Below, in pieces: positions 24,702 through 33,395 of a DNA stretch of 64,000 nt. This DNA comes from Embleya sp045207785 (GTDB lineage: Bacteria > Actinomycetota > Actinomycetes > Streptomycetales > Streptomycetaceae). A program made the position numbers and the translations under genes. The notes under the pieces are model-generated. The model was not told where the DNA came from and did not search any database. It saw only the letters and a program-made list of their open reading frames with translations. The stretch is from positions 682,001 through 746,000 of the forward strand of contig NZ_CP108776.1 in the NCBI RefSeq assembly GCF_045207785.1, read 5' to 3'. Each line of letters starts with the position of its first letter. Position 1 is the stretch's first letter.

Positions 24702-25568
24702 TCAACCGATGCGGAAGGTGCCGCCCGGCGGGGACGGGGACGGGGTCGCGGTCTTGTCGGTCACCGGGGCCACGTCGCGGGAGAAGACCCGGGCCTCGAT
24801 GCCGGACAGGACCCGGGCCGTCACGTTGTCGCAGGCGGTGCGGCGGGCCAGTTGCGACACCGGCAGGGCGGCCGTGGAGGCGACCACGACGAGGTTGCCG
24901 AAGCGGCGGCCGCGGAGCACGCCCGGCTCGGCCATCAGGGCCACCTCGGGGAACACCGCACGCAGCGTGGCCACCTGGGCGCGGGCGAAGTCGAGGTCGC
25001 CGCCGTCCGCGATGTTCGCCGCGTACACGCCGCCCTGGCGCAGCACCCGGGCCGCCTCCGCGGCGAATTCGCGCGAGGTCAGGTGGGCCGGGACCTGGGC
25101 GCCGCCGAACACGTCGACGATCACCAGGTCGGCCGAGTCCTCGGGCCGCGCGGTCAGCTCCTCGCGGGCGTCGCCCGTCCGGACGTCTATCGCCGCGCCC
25201 GCCGGCAGCGGCAGGTATTCCAGGACCAACGAGGCCAGTTCGCCGTCGAGCTCGACGACGGTCTGGAGCGAGCCGGGGCGGGTGGCCGCGACGTAGCGGG
25301 GCAGGGTCAGGCCGCCCCCACCCAGGTGCAGCGCGGCGAGCGGTTCGCCGGGCTCGGCGGCGAGGTCGACGACGTGTCCGAGCCGCCGCGTGTACTCGAA
25401 TTCCAGGTGCTCGGGCTCGTCGAGGTCGACGTACGACTGGGGCGAATCGTTGAGCGTGAGCAACCACGCGTGTGGCCGGTCGATGTCGGGCATCAGCAAC
25501 GCCGCACCGAGATCCGTCGCCCGCCCCACCGGAATCGACTCGGTCGGTTCTTGCTGGTCGTCGTACAT
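24702..25568 (-). CDS. Spermidine-synthase-like protein (second copy, divergent family)
   Basis: The protein has 288 aa. The N-terminal beta region reads LTLNDSPQSYVDLDEPEHLE, with the Q-S-Y-V-D element typical of the spermidine synthase fold. The cofactor loop is ALHLGGGGLTLPRYVAA, the acidic strand end TVVELDGELASLVLEY, then ADLVIVDVFGGAQVP. It resembles the cytosolic fused-MFS/spermidine-synthase-like proteins of actinobacteria. True polyamine synthesis is not certain. It has a Ser/Pro-rich tail. Confidence 0.85.
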   Translation of the reverse strand: MYDDQQEPTESIPVGRATDLGAALLMPDIDRPHAWLLTLNDSPQSYVDLDEPEHLEFEYTRRLGHVVDLAAEPGEPLAALHLGGGGLTLPRYVAATRPGSLQTVVELDGELASLVLEYLPLPAGAAIDVRTGDAREELTARPEDSADLVIVDVFGGAQVPAHLTSREFAAEAARVLRQGGVYAANIADGGDLDFARAQVATLRAVFPEVALMAEPGVLRGRRFGNLVVVASTAALPVSQLARRTACDNVTARVLSGIEARVFSRDVAPVTDKTATPSPSPPGGTFRIG

Positions 25569-25742
25569 GAATCGATTGTCTCGCAGCCGAGCGACCCTCC
25601 TCGACGCGCACCGCGGATCGGAACGGACTGTCGATCACCGGGTGGGGGAAACCCCCGTGGTTGACCGGAATCACTTGTCGCCGCCGGCTGCGGGCCAGCA
25701 CTATATGCAGCTAACCGATCGGAATTTTTGGGGGGAACCAAC

Positions 25743-26066
25743 ATGTCCGGTGGATACGACGGCGGCGGGTACGGGGGCGGCTATGGCGGAGGGTACGGAG
25801 GGGGTTACGGTCCGCCGCCGCAGAACCGGTCCAACGGTCTGGCGATCGCGGCGCTCGTCTGTGGCATCGTCGGGCTCCTGTGTTTCGGCTTCATCCTGGG
25901 CCCGCTCGCGATCATCTTCGGCGGCATCGGCCTCAGCAAGGCTGAGAACGAGGGCGCCGAGCACAAGGGTCTGGCCGTCTCCGGCCTCGTCCTGGGGATC
26001 ATCGACGTCGCGCTCCTGGTCCTGATCTTCGCCATCTACGGCACCCTCATCCCCTACGCGGACTGA
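25743..26066 (+). CDS. DUF4190-type small membrane protein with Gly-Tyr-rich head
   Basis: The protein has 107 aa. A cytosolic head of four GGGY-type repeats is followed by two transmembrane helices (LAIAALVCGIVGLLCFGFIL and GLAVSGLVLGIIDVALLVLI) joined by a short GLSKAENEGAEHKG turn, the DUF4190 pattern. ATG at 25743 is preceded by a GGGGGG run. The molecular role is unknown; such proteins often accompany cell-envelope or kinase genes. Confidence 0.82.
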   Translation: MSGGYDGGGYGGGYGGGYGGGYGPPPQNRSNGLAIAALVCGIVGLLCFGFILGPLAIIFGGIGLSKAENEGAEHKGLAVSGLVLGIIDVALLVLIFAIYGTLIPYAD

Positions 26067-26169
26067 CCACCCCGCGACCCACACGCGCGCCCGCCGACGG
26101 GAAGGCGGACCTCGCGGAGATCGGCACCGGCACGCACCACCGCCCGGCCCGACCTCCGCGACGTCCGCC

Positions 26170-26201
26170 TTCGCGTCTTCGCGTCTTCGCGTCTTCGCGT
26201 C
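26170..26201. repeat. 8-bp tandem repeat, four exact copies
   Basis: TTCGCGTC occurs at 26170, 26178, 26186 and 26194. It is followed by a TTCGG-rich imperfect repeat stretch to about 26275. This fills the 214-bp gap between the DUF4190 gene and the convergent HTH_42 gene. Confidence 0.9.
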
Positions 26202-26280
26202 CTCTCCTTCCGCACCGGGCGGTTCGGCTCGGTTTCGGCTCGGCTCGGATTCGGTTCGTTTTCGGTTCGGCCATCCCGCG

Positions 26281-27378
26281 TCAGACGAAGCGAATCTCCG
26301 CCCCGTCCGCCCCGTGGAAGGTCAACAGGCGGCTGCCCTCTTCCGCGAGGGCCGACCGGTCCGATTCGCTCGGCTCGCGGAACGGCTCGATGTCCAGCGT
26401 GGTCGTGCCGCCGGATCGGGTGAGGCGCCACATGCCCGCGACGAAGCCGTCGATCAGGAACGTGGCGCGGATGATCCCGTTGACGGTGAACACGCGCTTG
26501 CGGTCCTCGTCGGAGATGACGCGGGCGCGGTTCGCGTGGGACAGGAGCAGGTTGTCGAACTCCGGGAGGAAGCGCACCGGTGCGGGGGCGTCCTCCTCCG
26601 GGAGCGGGGCGTCGGGGAGGTCGAAGAGATCGCGGCCGTTCTCGTCGCGGTACACGGTCAGCTCCGGGCGCAGCCGGTCGATCGCCGCGCGCAAGCCGCC
26701 GAGGCCCGACCACGCCTGCATGTCCGCGACCGTGGCCGGCCCGAACGCGGCCAGGTAGCGCAGCAGCGTCGCGTCCGGTGCGGTCTCGGTCCCCAACGGC
26801 CGCCCCAGCCAGTGCTCCGCCGTCGTGCACGCCGCCTGGCCGCTGCGTCCCCACAACGCGCGCGGCGGGACCTGGACCAGCGCCGCCTGGCTGCGCAGCG
26901 CGTGCGCGAGTGCCTTCGGGTCCTCGTCGGGGAAGCGTTCCACGAGGGCGAGCCCGAGGGCCTTCGCCGTCATCGGCCGCTCCGCCATCAACTCCCGCCC
27001 CGCCGCCACCAGTTCGTCCAGGTCCACCTTCGAGTCGCCGAGGCCGTGGGTGGCGTTGCGGTACAGGTCCGCGTCGTAGATCGACTGCACGACGGGGCGG
27101 AGCGCGAGGCAGTCCGACGCCGTCACGAGGTGGACCGTGCCGCGCATGAGGCCCAGTCGGACCACCCGACGCGTCGTCAGCAGGTCGGACAGCTCGGCCG
27201 GGTCGAAGTCGGCGAGCCGGGTCCACAGTCCGGTGTACGGCGGGTGCGGGGCCTGGGCCTGCATGCCGACCAGGTGCGCGATCGCCGCCTCGGCCGGCAT
27301 CATGTGCCGCCGCGTCAACAGCTGGCGTTCGAGCAGTATCCGGTTGAGTCGGCGCGCGTTGAGGGTGGTGATCTCCAT
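26281..27378 (-). CDS. HTH_42 (AlkZ-like) winged-helix protein, possible DNA glycosylase
   Basis: The protein has 365 aa and is built of tandem winged helices: LNARRLNRILLERQLL, then AAIAHLVGMQAQAPHPPYTG, and later FLPEFDNLLLSHANRARVI and VFTVNGIIRATFLIDGFVAG. The QAQ within GMQAQ matches the Q-x-Q catalytic motif of AlkZ-type glycosylases, the HTH_42 enzymes that unhook interstrand DNA crosslinks. It may thus be a repair or self-resistance enzyme. Activity is inferred from the motif alone. No crosslinker biosynthesis cluster is seen nearby. A WYL regulator is divergent (27440). Confidence 0.85.
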   Translation of the reverse strand: MEITTLNARRLNRILLERQLLTRRHMMPAEAAIAHLVGMQAQAPHPPYTGLWTRLADFDPAELSDLLTTRRVVRLGLMRGTVHLVTASDCLALRPVVQSIYDADLYRNATHGLGDSKVDLDELVAAGRELMAERPMTAKALGLALVERFPDEDPKALAHALRSQAALVQVPPRALWGRSGQAACTTAEHWLGRPLGTETAPDATLLRYLAAFGPATVADMQAWSGLGGLRAAIDRLRPELTVYRDENGRDLFDLPDAPLPEEDAPAPVRFLPEFDNLLLSHANRARVISDEDRKRVFTVNGIIRATFLIDGFVAGMWRLTRSGGTTTLDIEPFREPSESDRSALAEEGSRLLTFHGADGAEIRFV

Positions 27379-27439
27379 CCCCGAAGACTAGGACGGAATG
27401 CGGTCGGAACCTTGCCGCATTGACCTCCAGACTGGTCAC

Positions 27440-28393
27440 ATGATGGAGAACTCGGCACGCCTGCTTCGTCTGTTGTCCCTCCTCCGATCCCGCCCCGACT
27501 GGTCCGGGCCCGACCTCGCCGAGCAGCTGGGGGTCAGCCCCCGGACCGTCCGGCGCGACGTCGAGCGGCTGCGCGAGGCGGGGCATCCCGTGCACGCCTC
27601 GACCGGTGCGTCCGGCGGCTACCGGCTGGTCCGGGGCGCCTCGTTGCCGCCGCTGTTGCTCGACGACGACGAGGCGGTCGCCGTCGTGGTGGGGCTGCGG
27701 ACGGCCGCCGGCGGTACGGTCGCCGGCATCGAGGAGACGTCCGTACGGGCCCTGGCCAAGCTCGAACAGGTGCTGCCCGCCCGTCTGCGACACCGGGCCG
27801 GCGCACTGGGCGAGGTCACCGTGGCGCTGCCGGTCCGGGGCGAGACGGTGGCCCCCGACGACCTGGCCGCGATCGCCGCCGCGTGCCGGTCGTCCCACAC
27901 GCTGCGCTTCGACTACCGCACCCACGACGGCGCCGAACGGACGCGCACCGCCCAGCCGCACCGGCTCGCGTGCACGGGTCGGCGCTGGTACCTGCTCGCG
28001 TGGGACGTCGAGCGCGCCGACTGGCGTACCTACCGCGTCGACCGGATCCGGCTGCACGCGTCCGCGGGACCACCCTTCACGCCGCGCGAACTCCCGGACC
28101 CGGACGTCGCCGCGTACATCTCGGCGGGCATCTCCACCCGCGCCTTCACGCACCACGCGGTGGTGGTCCTGCACGCCCCGCTGGAGGTGGCCGCGAGCGT
28201 GGTCGGCGCGGCCGAGGGCGTCCTGGAGGCGATCGACGCCGAGACCTGCCGGTTGACCACCGGGGCGTCCTCGATCGACGCGCTCGCGATCCACATCGCG
28301 TTCATGGACCTGGACTTCGAGGTCGAGAGCCCGCCCGAACTCGCCGACCGGGTGCGCCGGTTGGGCCGCCGGTGGACACGCGCCGCCGGTTGA
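27440..28393 (+). CDS. WYL-domain transcriptional regulator
   Basis: The protein has 317 aa. The HTH_11 region reads PDLAEQLGVSPRTVRRDVERL. The WYL domain has HTLRFDYRTHDGAERTR, TGRRWYLLAWDVERADWRTY and RIRLHAS. It is divergent from the AlkZ-like gene with only 61 bp between starts, so joint regulation (for example after DNA damage) is reasonable but inferred. ATG at 27440 or 27443 can start the protein. Its 3' end lies inside a tandem duplication. Confidence 0.9.
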   Translation: MMENSARLLRLLSLLRSRPDWSGPDLAEQLGVSPRTVRRDVERLREAGHPVHASTGASGGYRLVRGASLPPLLLDDDEAVAVVVGLRTAAGGTVAGIEETSVRALAKLEQVLPARLRHRAGALGEVTVALPVRGETVAPDDLAAIAAACRSSHTLRFDYRTHDGAERTRTAQPHRLACTGRRWYLLAWDVERADWRTYRVDRIRLHASAGPPFTPRELPDPDVAAYISAGISTRAFTHHAVVVLHAPLEVAASVVGAAEGVLEAIDAETCRLTTGASSIDALAIHIAFMDLDFEVESPPELADRVRRLGRRWTRAAG

Positions 28394-28449
28394 GCCCGGG
28401 GCGCCGGTCGAGCTCGCGCCGCCGGTTGAGCCCGGGGCGCCGGTCGAGC
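28380..28449. repeat. 34-bp direct repeat spanning the stop of the WYL gene
   Basis: The 34-bp unit at 28380-28413, which includes the last codons and TGA of the WYL gene, recurs exactly at 28416-28449 (period 36). A third degraded copy follows to about 28475. Confidence 0.9.
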
Positions 28450-28477
28450 CGGGCCGCCGGTCGGGGCGCGAGCCGGC

Positions 28478-28828
28478 TCAGGCGCCGGTGCCGTGCTCGG
28501 CGGCCAGCCGCTTGGGCGCGGTCAGCTGCCACGCGTCGACGACCATCGCCCGCAGCTCGTCCTGGTCGTCGACGGCCGACAGGTGCACGCGGATCCAGCC
28601 GCCCATGTCGTCGTGGCCGTCCTTGAGGAAGAACTTGTGCGGCTCGGCCGCGATCAGCTCGGCGCGCTCCTCGGCCGGGCATTTCATGCCCATCGACGCG
28701 TCGTCCTCGCCCAACCAGACGAAGATCTTGCCCGCGACGCGGAACGTGGGCATGCCCCACGCGAGCTTCTCCGTCGTCGAGGGCAACGCGAGCGCCAACC
28801 GACGCACGTCGTCAGCGTCCACTCCCAC
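28478..28828 (-). CDS. MmcQ/YjbR-family DNA-binding protein
   Basis: The protein has 116 aa from a GTG at 28828 preceded by GGAGG. Typical features are VRRLALALPSTTEKLAWGMPTF, then GKIFVWLGEDD, MKCPAEERAELI, and WIRVHLSAVDDQDELRAMV. This small CyaY-like fold is widespread; its biological role is poorly defined. Confidence 0.9.
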   Translation of the reverse strand: MGVDADDVRRLALALPSTTEKLAWGMPTFRVAGKIFVWLGEDDASMGMKCPAEERAELIAAEPHKFFLKDGHDDMGGWIRVHLSAVDDQDELRAMVVDAWQLTAPKRLAAEHGTGA

Positions 28829-28936
28829 CGCACTACCTCCAGAATCGCCGCCGGACCGACCCGCAACGCACCCTATTCCGAGCCGGGGACCGCGGCATTC
28901 CGAGACGGCGGCGACGGTTCGCCGCATCGATCTTTC

Positions 28937-28966
28937 TTGACTGCTCGTTCTCGAATGATCTAGGGT
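28937..28966 (+). promoter_or_regulatory. Leaderless promoter and self-operator of the TetR gene at 28974
   Basis: TTGACT (28937-28942) and TAGGGT (28961-28966) form -35 and -10 elements 18 bp apart, and the GTG start lies 8 bp after the -10. Between them, GACTGCTCGTTCTCGAAT (28939-28956) matches 15 of 18 positions with the reverse complement of 29599-29616 in front of the MFS gene, so this is a probable TetR box. Confidence 0.7.
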
Positions 28967-28973
28967 CTTGCTC

Positions 28974-29558
28974 GTGGCCAGGACCAAGGAATTCGATCCC
29001 GACGCCGCCTTGCAGTCCGCTCTCGAACTCTTCTGGGAGCGCGGATACGAGGCCACGTCGATGGCGGACCTCGTGGCTCGCCTCGGGGTCGCCCGAGCGA
29101 GCATCTACGCGACGTTCGGAAGCAAGCACGACCTCTACCTCGCGGCGCTCGACCGCTACCGCGACTGGCGCAACCCCGGGCTGGTCGAGGAGCTGTCGCA
29201 GCCGGGACCGGTGTTGCCGGCCATCCGCGCGATCGTCGAGCGGTTCGCTCGCCAGTCGCACGAGGAGCCGACCAGGTTGCATGGCTGCTTCATGACCAAC
29301 ACCGCGGTCGAGCTCGCCGCGCATGACGCGGGTGCGGCGCGGATCGTCGAGCAAGGCTGGAACGAGATGGAGACCGCCTTCACCGCCGCGCTCATCCGGG
29401 CCAGGGCACAGGGCGAGCTGGGCCCGGACCGGGACCCGCGGGCGCTCGCGCAGTTCCTGCTCGTGCTGATGCAGGGCATGCGCGTGGTCGGCAAGGCCGG
29501 ACCCGACCCGCAACGACTGCGAGCCGCGGCGCAACAGGCGCTCACGCTGCTCGACTGA
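28974..29558 (+). CDS. TetR-family regulator of the adjacent efflux gene
   Basis: The protein has 194 aa from a GTG at 28974 (VARTKEFDPDAALQSALELF). HTH: TSMADLVARLGVARASIYAT. The ligand domain includes HEEPTRLHGCFMTNTAVELA. It sits 92 bp before an MFS transporter and an SDR gene on the same strand. A shared 18-bp motif in both promoters supports autoregulation and control of the transporter. Confidence 0.9.
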   Translation: MARTKEFDPDAALQSALELFWERGYEATSMADLVARLGVARASIYATFGSKHDLYLAALDRYRDWRNPGLVEELSQPGPVLPAIRAIVERFARQSHEEPTRLHGCFMTNTAVELAAHDAGAARIVEQGWNEMETAFTAALIRARAQGELGPDRDPRALAQFLLVLMQGMRVVGKAGPDPQRLRAAAQQALTLLD

Positions 29559-29598
29559 CCCCCGAAGCACGCACGACGCGGGCCGAACGCCTGCCCTT

Positions 29599-29616
29599 AT
29601 TCAAGAACGATCGGTC
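29599..29616 (+). promoter_or_regulatory. TetR box before the MFS gene
   Basis: ATTCAAGAACGATCGGTC contains a near-palindrome AGAACGATCGGTCT. It abuts TATAAA (29617-29622), a likely -10. The reverse complement matches the TetR promoter box at 28939-28956 in 15 of 18 positions. Confidence 0.65.
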
Positions 29617-29649
29617 TATAAAGAGCTGTCGTCAACGGGGGTAACGGAC

Positions 29650-31164
29650 ATGAGCAGCACGGAAACACCACAACGCGGAGAGCGGAGATCGACCGTCGCA
29701 TCGGTCGCATCCGCCGCAACCTCCGGGGCGGACGCCACCGCCGGGACGGACGGCACCGCCGGACCCGCCGCATCCGCCGGAATGGACGGCACCGCCGCAC
29801 CCGCCCCGACCACCCCACACGCCCCGGCCGCGTTCGCCCTGCTCGGCACCGTGCAGGCCACCCTCATCTTCACCATCACGATCATCGGCGTGCCGCTGCC
29901 CGACATCGGCCGGGAGTTCGGCCTCGGATCCGCCGACCTGGTGCTGCTCAGCGCCGCGTACGGACTGCCGTTCAGCGGGCTGCTGCTGTTCGGCGGTCGG
30001 CTCGCGGACCGGTACGGCGGGCGCCGGATCTTTACGGCGGGCCTGGTCGTGTTCGGCCTCGCGTCGGCGATCGCCGCGTTCGCACCGGGATTCGCGGTAC
30101 TGGTCGCGGTCCGGTTCGCACAGGGCCTGGGGGCCGCGCTGACCGCGCCCGCCGCGATGGCCGTCCTGCGCGCCGTGTACCCCGAACCCGCCGCGTACCG
30201 GCGGGCGATGGCGACCTGGGGCGGCCTGTCCGTGCTGGGCGCCGCCGCCGGCAACCTCGCCTCCGGCGTGCTCACCACCTGGGTGTCGTGGCGGTGGATG
30301 TTCGCCGCACCGGTCGCCGTCGCCGCCCTCGCGCTGCTCCTGACGACTCGTCACCTGCCCACCGCCCGCCCGGTGGACGCGCGCCGCCCCGGCCTGGATC
30401 CGCTCGGGGCCGTGCTCGCCACCCTCGGCATCACGCTCGCGGGCTACGGCCTGACCGTGACCGGGGAGCACGCGTGGACGTCGACGACCGTACTGGTCCC
30501 GCTCGCCGTCGCCGCGGTCCTGCTCGGCGCGTTCCTGATCGTCGAACGCCGGGTCACCGACCCGCTGTTGCCGCCCGGCTTCATCGCCGATCCCCGGCGC
30601 GTGCTGGGCCTGGTCGGCGTCCTGCTCGCGGCGACCGGGACCGGCCTGGTCAGCTTCCTGCTCTCGCTCTACCTGCAACAGGAGCGCGGCTGGTCGCCGC
30701 TCGCGACCGCCGGCGCGTTCGTCCCGTTCACGCTCGCGCTGATCGTGACGAGCCGGGTCGCCGGCCCGCTGATCGGGCGGTACGGCCCCGGCCGGATCAC
30801 GGTGGCGGGCCTGGCGGTCGGCGGCGTCGGCCTGCTCCTGTTGGCCGGCCTCGACGACACGACCGGGTACGCCCTGGGCCTGGCCCCCGGCCTGGTCCTG
30901 CTGCCCGCCGGCGCGTCGCTGATCTTCGCCGGCACCGCCGTCCTGGCCACCCGCGACGTACCCGCCCACCAGGCGGGTCTGGCCGGCGGCGTACTGAACA
31001 CCGCGATGGAACTCGGGCCCACCGTCGGCCTGGCCGCGCTGATGTCGGTGGCGGCCACGCGGGCCGACGTGATCGTCGGCTACGCGTGGGCCTTCGGCGC
31101 CGGCGGCGCCGTGTTCCTCCTGGCCGCCCTGGCGGCACTCCGCTCGGTCCGTACCGAGCACTGA
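29650..31164 (+). CDS. MFS drug efflux transporter (DHA2 type)
   Basis: The protein has 504 aa with about 14 transmembrane segments. The loop motif is GGRLADRYGGRRIFTAGLVV, and motif C-like stretches include GLSVLGAAAGNLASGVLTTW. The N-terminus has an unusual Ala/Gly/Thr-rich head of about 50 residues built of GTAGPAASAGMDGT-like repeats before the first helix. The ATG at 29650 follows GGGGGTAACGGAC. A TetR protein (28974) precedes and an SDR follows, forming a likely resistance or export unit. Confidence 0.92.
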   Translation: MSSTETPQRGERRSTVASVASAATSGADATAGTDGTAGPAASAGMDGTAAPAPTTPHAPAAFALLGTVQATLIFTITIIGVPLPDIGREFGLGSADLVLLSAAYGLPFSGLLLFGGRLADRYGGRRIFTAGLVVFGLASAIAAFAPGFAVLVAVRFAQGLGAALTAPAAMAVLRAVYPEPAAYRRAMATWGGLSVLGAAAGNLASGVLTTWVSWRWMFAAPVAVAALALLLTTRHLPTARPVDARRPGLDPLGAVLATLGITLAGYGLTVTGEHAWTSTTVLVPLAVAAVLLGAFLIVERRVTDPLLPPGFIADPRRVLGLVGVLLAATGTGLVSFLLSLYLQQERGWSPLATAGAFVPFTLALIVTSRVAGPLIGRYGPGRITVAGLAVGGVGLLLLAGLDDTTGYALGLAPGLVLLPAGASLIFAGTAVLATRDVPAHQAGLAGGVLNTAMELGPTVGLAALMSVAATRADVIVGYAWAFGAGGAVFLLAALAALRSVRTEH

Positions 31165-31254
31165 ACCAACCCGACAGACCCGTCACACCGGGTCAAGCAA
31201 CAAGCACCGTCAAGCAATCCACCACACAGCACACGCACACCTCGGGAGCCCGTC

Positions 31255-32016
31255 ATGACCGCACGATTCACCGCCAAGACCGTCCTCGTCACCGGCGCCG
31301 GCCAGGGCGCGGGCCGCGCGATCGCACTCGCCTTCGCCCGTGAGGGCGCCGCCGTCGTGGTCGCCGGCCGGAGCGCCGCACCGCTCGCGGAGACCGTCGC
31401 CCTGATCGAGGCGGAGGGCGGCCGGGGCGCGGCGGTCACCGCCGACGTCACCGACTCGGCGAGCCTGGCCACCCTCGTCGCCCGCACCGTCGAACTGTTC
31501 GGCGGCCTCGACATCGCCGTCAACAACGCCGGCGTGATCCAGGGCACGGGCCCGATCGGCGACCTCACCGAGGAGGACTGGCGCGCGACGCTGGACGTCA
31601 ACGTGACCGGCACGTGGCTGTCGATGAAGCATGAGATCGCGTACATGCGGGCCAACAGCGGCGGCGCGATCGTCAACATCGCGTCCAACCTCGGCGCCCA
31701 CGCGCGGCTCGCCAACCTCGGCGCCTACGTCACGTCCAAGGCCGCCGTCAGCGCGCTCACCCGCAACGCCGCGCTCGACCACATCGGCGAGGGCGTGCGG
31801 ATCAACGCGGTCAGCCCCGGCCCGCTGGCCACCACGATGTCGCTGCGCCCCGGCGAGACCGAGGCCGACCGGGCGGACCGGATGAAGACGCAGAACCCCT
31901 CGGGCCGGGTCGGCACGTTGTCCGAACTCGCAGCCGCAGTCCTGTACTTGGCATCCGACGAGGCCGCCTTCGCGGTCGGCACCGACCTCGTCCTCGACGG
32001 CGGCGCCACAGCCTGA
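31255..32016 (+). CDS. SDR-family oxidoreductase
   Basis: The protein has 253 aa, a classical SDR. TGAGQGAGRAIA is the cofactor loop and DIAVNNAG the NNAG motif; IVNIASNLGAHARLANLGAY carries the catalytic Ser region and YVTSKAA the YxxxK pair (Tyr-Lys). The C-terminus AVGTDLVLDGGATA is typical. It is probably co-transcribed with the MFS gene 90 bp upstream. The substrate is unknown; it could modify the exported compound. Confidence 0.92.
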   Translation: MTARFTAKTVLVTGAGQGAGRAIALAFAREGAAVVVAGRSAAPLAETVALIEAEGGRGAAVTADVTDSASLATLVARTVELFGGLDIAVNNAGVIQGTGPIGDLTEEDWRATLDVNVTGTWLSMKHEIAYMRANSGGAIVNIASNLGAHARLANLGAYVTSKAAVSALTRNAALDHIGEGVRINAVSPGPLATTMSLRPGETEADRADRMKTQNPSGRVGTLSELAAAVLYLASDEAAFAVGTDLVLDGGATA

Positions 32017-32157
32017 CGCGGCCCGACAGCTGACACTTGGCACCCGCCACGCGCTCACCGCCACCGAACCCCGGCCCGACCGCCGTCGCCATCGCGACAC
32101 GGCCGGGCCGCTTCGGCGTGTCCGGGTCGAGCCGGCACGCCGTCGCGGACACCACCG

Positions 32158-32332
32158 GCGCCGGATCGGGCCGATCCTGGATCGGCGCGTGCTGATCACC
32201 GGCGCGGGCGGCGGCGGGCGGTTCGCGGTCCAACTCGCCGCGCGCGGCGGCGCCGAGGTGGTCGCCGCGACCGGAAACCCGGACCGGGTCGACGAGTTGC
32301 GCGCTCGGCACGACCAAGTCGACGGCGACTGA
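32158..32332 (+). pseudogene. Fragment of a zinc-type/quinone oxidoreductase (MDR)
   Basis: The frame ending at TGA 32330-32332 reads IGPILDRRVLITGAGGGGRF, then AVQLAARGGAEVVAATGNPD. This is the Rossmann cofactor-binding core of a medium-chain dehydrogenase/reductase. No N-terminal catalytic domain or start precedes it, and the C-terminal part is cut off after about 50 residues. It is a small leftover of a lost gene. Confidence 0.65.
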
Positions 32333-32352
32333 CCCGATCGACGCGCGCGCTC

Positions 32353-33171
32353 CTACCCCTTGCCGTCCAGCACCTCGCGCAGGGTCACGGCGAATTCGTC
32401 CGGCACCATCGCGTAGCCCATGTGGCCGCCCGGGAACTCGACGCACCGGCGGTCGAGTTGCTCGGCCAACCGGACCGCGATGCCGTACAGCAGGGTCTCC
32501 CGGCCACCGGCTCCGGCCGCGAGCGCGATCGGGGCGTCGCGCAGCGCGGCCAGGTCCGGCTCGTAGCGGGTGAACGAGCGCAGTTCGTACGCCAGGCCGA
32601 AGTCCACGTTGACGATCACCCGCTCGACCATCTCGCTTACCCACGAGGGCAGTTCGGCGGGCACGGACGTGGGTGGCGCGGCCACGCCGAAGAGCGCGGA
32701 CAGCTCACCCATCGCCGCCGCGCCGCCCTCGCGCCGGTACAGCTCGTACACCTCGTCGAACCGCGCGCGCCAGCGCACCGGGTCGGGCGACAGGCCGACC
32801 ACGAGCGGCTCGTGCGCGACCACCGTGTTGACCCGGTCCGGGTGACGAGCCGTCAGATCCAGCGCGATCGCCGCGCCGGAGCTGGTGCCGAAGACGTCCG
32901 CCGGCTCACTCGTGAACGCGCTCAGCAGGCGGAGGGCGTCGTCGGCGTGCTCGGCGATGCGCTGCTCGACCGGCGGCCGGGAGAGCAGGCTGCGGGAGTT
33001 GCCGCGCCGGTCGTAGGTGACGACCGTATGGCGCTCGGAGAAGTGGTCGGCGACCGCCGCGAACATCTGCGCGTCGCCACTGCCGCCGGGAATGAACAGC
33101 AGGACCGGCCCGGCGCCACGCACCTCGTAATAGAGGTCGGCGCCGGGCACGGTCAGGATGCCGGTGTCCAT
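32353..33171 (-). CDS. Alpha/beta hydrolase
   Basis: The protein has 272 aa from the ATG at 33171. Motifs: LLFIPGGSGDAQMF (oxyanion), VVTYDRRGNSRS, VFGTSSGAAIALDL (GxSxG nucleophile Ser), and a C-terminal FPGGHMGYAMVPDEF (catalytic His). It is similar to actinobacterial haloperoxidase- or esterase-like hydrolases of unknown substrate. The 224-bp gap to 33396 shows nothing convincing. Confidence 0.9.
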   Translation of the reverse strand: MDTGILTVPGADLYYEVRGAGPVLLFIPGGSGDAQMFAAVADHFSERHTVVTYDRRGNSRSLLSRPPVEQRIAEHADDALRLLSAFTSEPADVFGTSSGAAIALDLTARHPDRVNTVVAHEPLVVGLSPDPVRWRARFDEVYELYRREGGAAAMGELSALFGVAAPPTSVPAELPSWVSEMVERVIVNVDFGLAYELRSFTRYEPDLAALRDAPIALAAGAGGRETLLYGIAVRLAEQLDRRCVEFPGGHMGYAMVPDEFAVTLREVLDGKG

Positions 33172-33395
33172 GAGCAATCGCCTTCCATCCGGAAACCGGG
33201 TCGTTGCCACGCTATGCGACGAACCGCGCTCCGTCCGGAGAACGAGCCGATCGGCGGGTGCACCGCAAGGCTGGAGCGGCTCGACGGCACTCGACGGCTC
33301 TTGCCCGCCCCACCGTTGACGTTCGGCACCCGGCCCGTGACGTGCCTGGCCGCCGGGGAGGTCGGGAAGGCGACCGCACCCGCGATGTCCTCGCC

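Noticed and set aside
26202..26275. TTCGG-rich stretch as a regulatory array
   Set aside because: The copies are irregular and look like degenerate slippage products after the TTCGCGTC array; no promoter context.
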